DNA from: Alteromonas antoniana
GTDB taxonomy: Bacteria; Pseudomonadota; Gammaproteobacteria; Enterobacterales; Alteromonadaceae
NCBI RefSeq assembly: GCF_019249295.1
Contig: NZ_JAESDH010000007.1
Span: forward strand, 1-64,000
DNA: 64,000 nucleotides
Direction of reading: 5' to 3'
Of this stretch, positions 63,055 to 64,000 are shown in pieces. The notes under the pieces are model-generated. The model worked only from the letters and a program-made list of their open reading frames with translations. It was not told the origin of the DNA and searched no databases. Made by a program: the position numbers and the translations under genes. Positions within the stretch are counted from its first letter, which is position 1. Each line of letters starts with the position of its first letter.

Positions 63055-63383
63055 TGGTCGCGTAAAGAGAATAACAAACCGGCGAGGTAGACCCTTTGCC
63101 GGTTTTTTTATATCTTGTGAGAGCTGAAGCCGGATTGGCAAGTACGACATGCAGCAGTCGGTAGTTGCCAGTTATCGTTTTTAGTGTGTTGTCAGCGCCG
63201 GAGAAAGTAACATGGCCGGGTATTGTATAAGAGTAACCCCGGTATCAGGACCAACTCGGTTCGATTGCGTTTAGCCATGTGGAGTGACGCATTGTTGCTG
63301 GCAGGTGCGGTACAATCGCGGGGGCGCAGGATAGCGCAGCTACAGCGAATCAGAATAAATAACAATAAAGAGCCAGGGTATCT
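63055..63383 (+). other. Gap between the long GAPDH gene and the thioredoxin-fold gene
   Basis: About 330 bp. Apart from the terminator near its left end, nothing was recognised; the promoter of the next gene must lie here. Confidence 0.55.
63077..63109 (+). terminator. Terminator after the long GAPDH gene
   Basis: AACCGGC and GCCGGTT make a stem, with a run of T after it. Confidence 0.88.
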
Positions 63384-63911
63384 GTGAAAGAGCCAAACTT
63401 TGTTGCCAGAAAGACACCTCGCTGGGCGCGATGGGTCAGAGACGGCAGTATTCTTATACTTATCTTTATCGCCGTGTCAGCATGGCAGAATCGTAATTTG
63501 CTTAGCGAGGGGGACTCGGTTGCCCAGGGCAGCTCACGACTTGTGGATCTCAGTGGTGAAATGCACATCATGCAGCCAGATGGACAGAAGCCTACCGTTG
63601 TTTATTTTTTTGCACCCTGGTGCCACATTTGTAAAGCGAGTATTGGCAATCTTGATTACGTAGACAGCGCCCGCTTTCACGTACTTCGCATTGCCCTTGA
63701 TTATGAATCTGCGGAGCAGGTGCAGGCGTTTGTGGATGATGTTGGTATTGAGGCGCCGGTGTATCTGGGCAGCAGCGAACTTCAGGAAAAATACCGAATT
63801 ACCGGGTTCCCAACATATTATCTGCTAAACAAAGATTACCACGTCGTAGATCGGACAATGGGCTATAGCTCTGCAGCCGGGCTGAAGGTCCGAACCTGGC
63901 TGGCAGACTAA
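63384..63911 (+). CDS. Membrane-anchored thioredoxin-fold (TlpA/ScsD-like) protein
   Basis: The 175-residue product has one N-terminal membrane anchor (about residues 20-36) and a periplasmic thioredoxin-like domain with the CxxC motif in FAPWCHICKAS (Cys80, Cys83) and the cis-proline segment ITGFPTYYLLNKD. It most resembles TlpA/ScsD-type thiol-disulfide proteins that work in the periplasm on cysteines of client proteins. The GTG start has AGGG upstream. No partner such as DsbD or a cytochrome maturation gene is near. Confidence 0.87.
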   Translation: MKEPNFVARKTPRWARWVRDGSILILIFIAVSAWQNRNLLSEGDSVAQGSSRLVDLSGEMHIMQPDGQKPTVVYFFAPWCHICKASIGNLDYVDSARFHVLRIALDYESAEQVQAFVDDVGIEAPVYLGSSELQEKYRITGFPTYYLLNKDYHVVDRTMGYSSAAGLKVRTWLAD

Positions 63912-64000
63912 TATCCTGAACCAACAGGCCAGCATTATCTGAAAGTCAATTCCATCAAGACGATGACCGAACGGCGTCGTTAGAATTGTAAAGATATCGC
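63912..64000. other. Trailing sequence
   Basis: The last 89 bases hold no gene, terminator or site that I recognise. Confidence 0.4.

Overview
The window looks like chromosome from a marine gammaproteobacterium of the order Alteromonadales, probably family Alteromonadaceae. The evidence is the protein set (monomeric NADP isocitrate dehydrogenase, DUF2989 lipoprotein, DUF4826, HexR-type sugar regulation, bacterial N-degron genes), the TonB-dependent receptor paired with a TPR-sulfotransferase, and the moderate GC content. Genus and species cannot be fixed by reading alone. No rRNA, tRNA, CRISPR array, prophage or recognisable defence island was seen.

Layout. 1-535 is the end of an IS50/Tn5-like insertion sequence, cut by the window edge and inserted just past the stop codon of smpB. 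559-4493 holds smpB, ratA-rnfH, and a marR-betT pair. 4800-9543 holds a TonB-dependent receptor followed by a TPR-sulfotransferase. 9617-17676 holds ppsR and ppsA (divergent), two small membrane proteins, the large flavoprotein ydiJ and a DUF4826 gene. 17852-27368 holds a GNAT gene, roxA, a membrane nucleotidyl cyclase, purB, hflD, mnmA, rluE and, divergently, icd; the order resembles the E. coli icd to roxA region, but a cyclase sits where E. coli has phoPQ. 27549-33443 is cspD, clpS-clpA, infA, bpt, aat and trxB, which includes a full bacterial N-degron pathway. 33709-39973 holds housekeeping genes (yfbV, an ABC-F ATPase, sprT, sppA, doxX-like, ydjA). 40126-59226 is a central-carbon island: pykA, hexR, zwf-pgl-edd-glk-eda, a hexose-6-phosphate mutarotase, gapA, malQ-glgB-glgX and gnd. 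59253-63911 holds msrB, an unknown gene behind an 11-bp tandem repeat, a DUF2989 lipoprotein, a second long GAPDH and a thioredoxin-fold protein.

How it works together. Glucose and glycogen products would enter as glucose (glk) or glucose-6-phosphate (mutarotase, zwf), pass through the Entner-Doudoroff route (pgl, edd, eda) or the oxidative pentose phosphate route (gnd), then through gapA and pykA to pyruvate. ppsA, controlled by the PpsR kinase/phosphorylase, runs pyruvate back to PEP. Five 15-bp palindromes that read like HexR operators lie in front of ppsA, pykA, hexR, zwf and gapA, so one repressor probably switches the island and the distant ppsA between sugar use and gluconeogenesis.

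The points most worth a second look are: an IS end whose terminal repeat mixes the Tn5 outside- and inside-end sequences; the nucleotidyl cyclase, which lacks the usual catalytic arginine and whose ribosome binding site lies in a hairpin; the structured ppsA leader; heptamer and 11-mer tandem repeats in front of two small genes; and the receptor/TPR-sulfotransferase pair.
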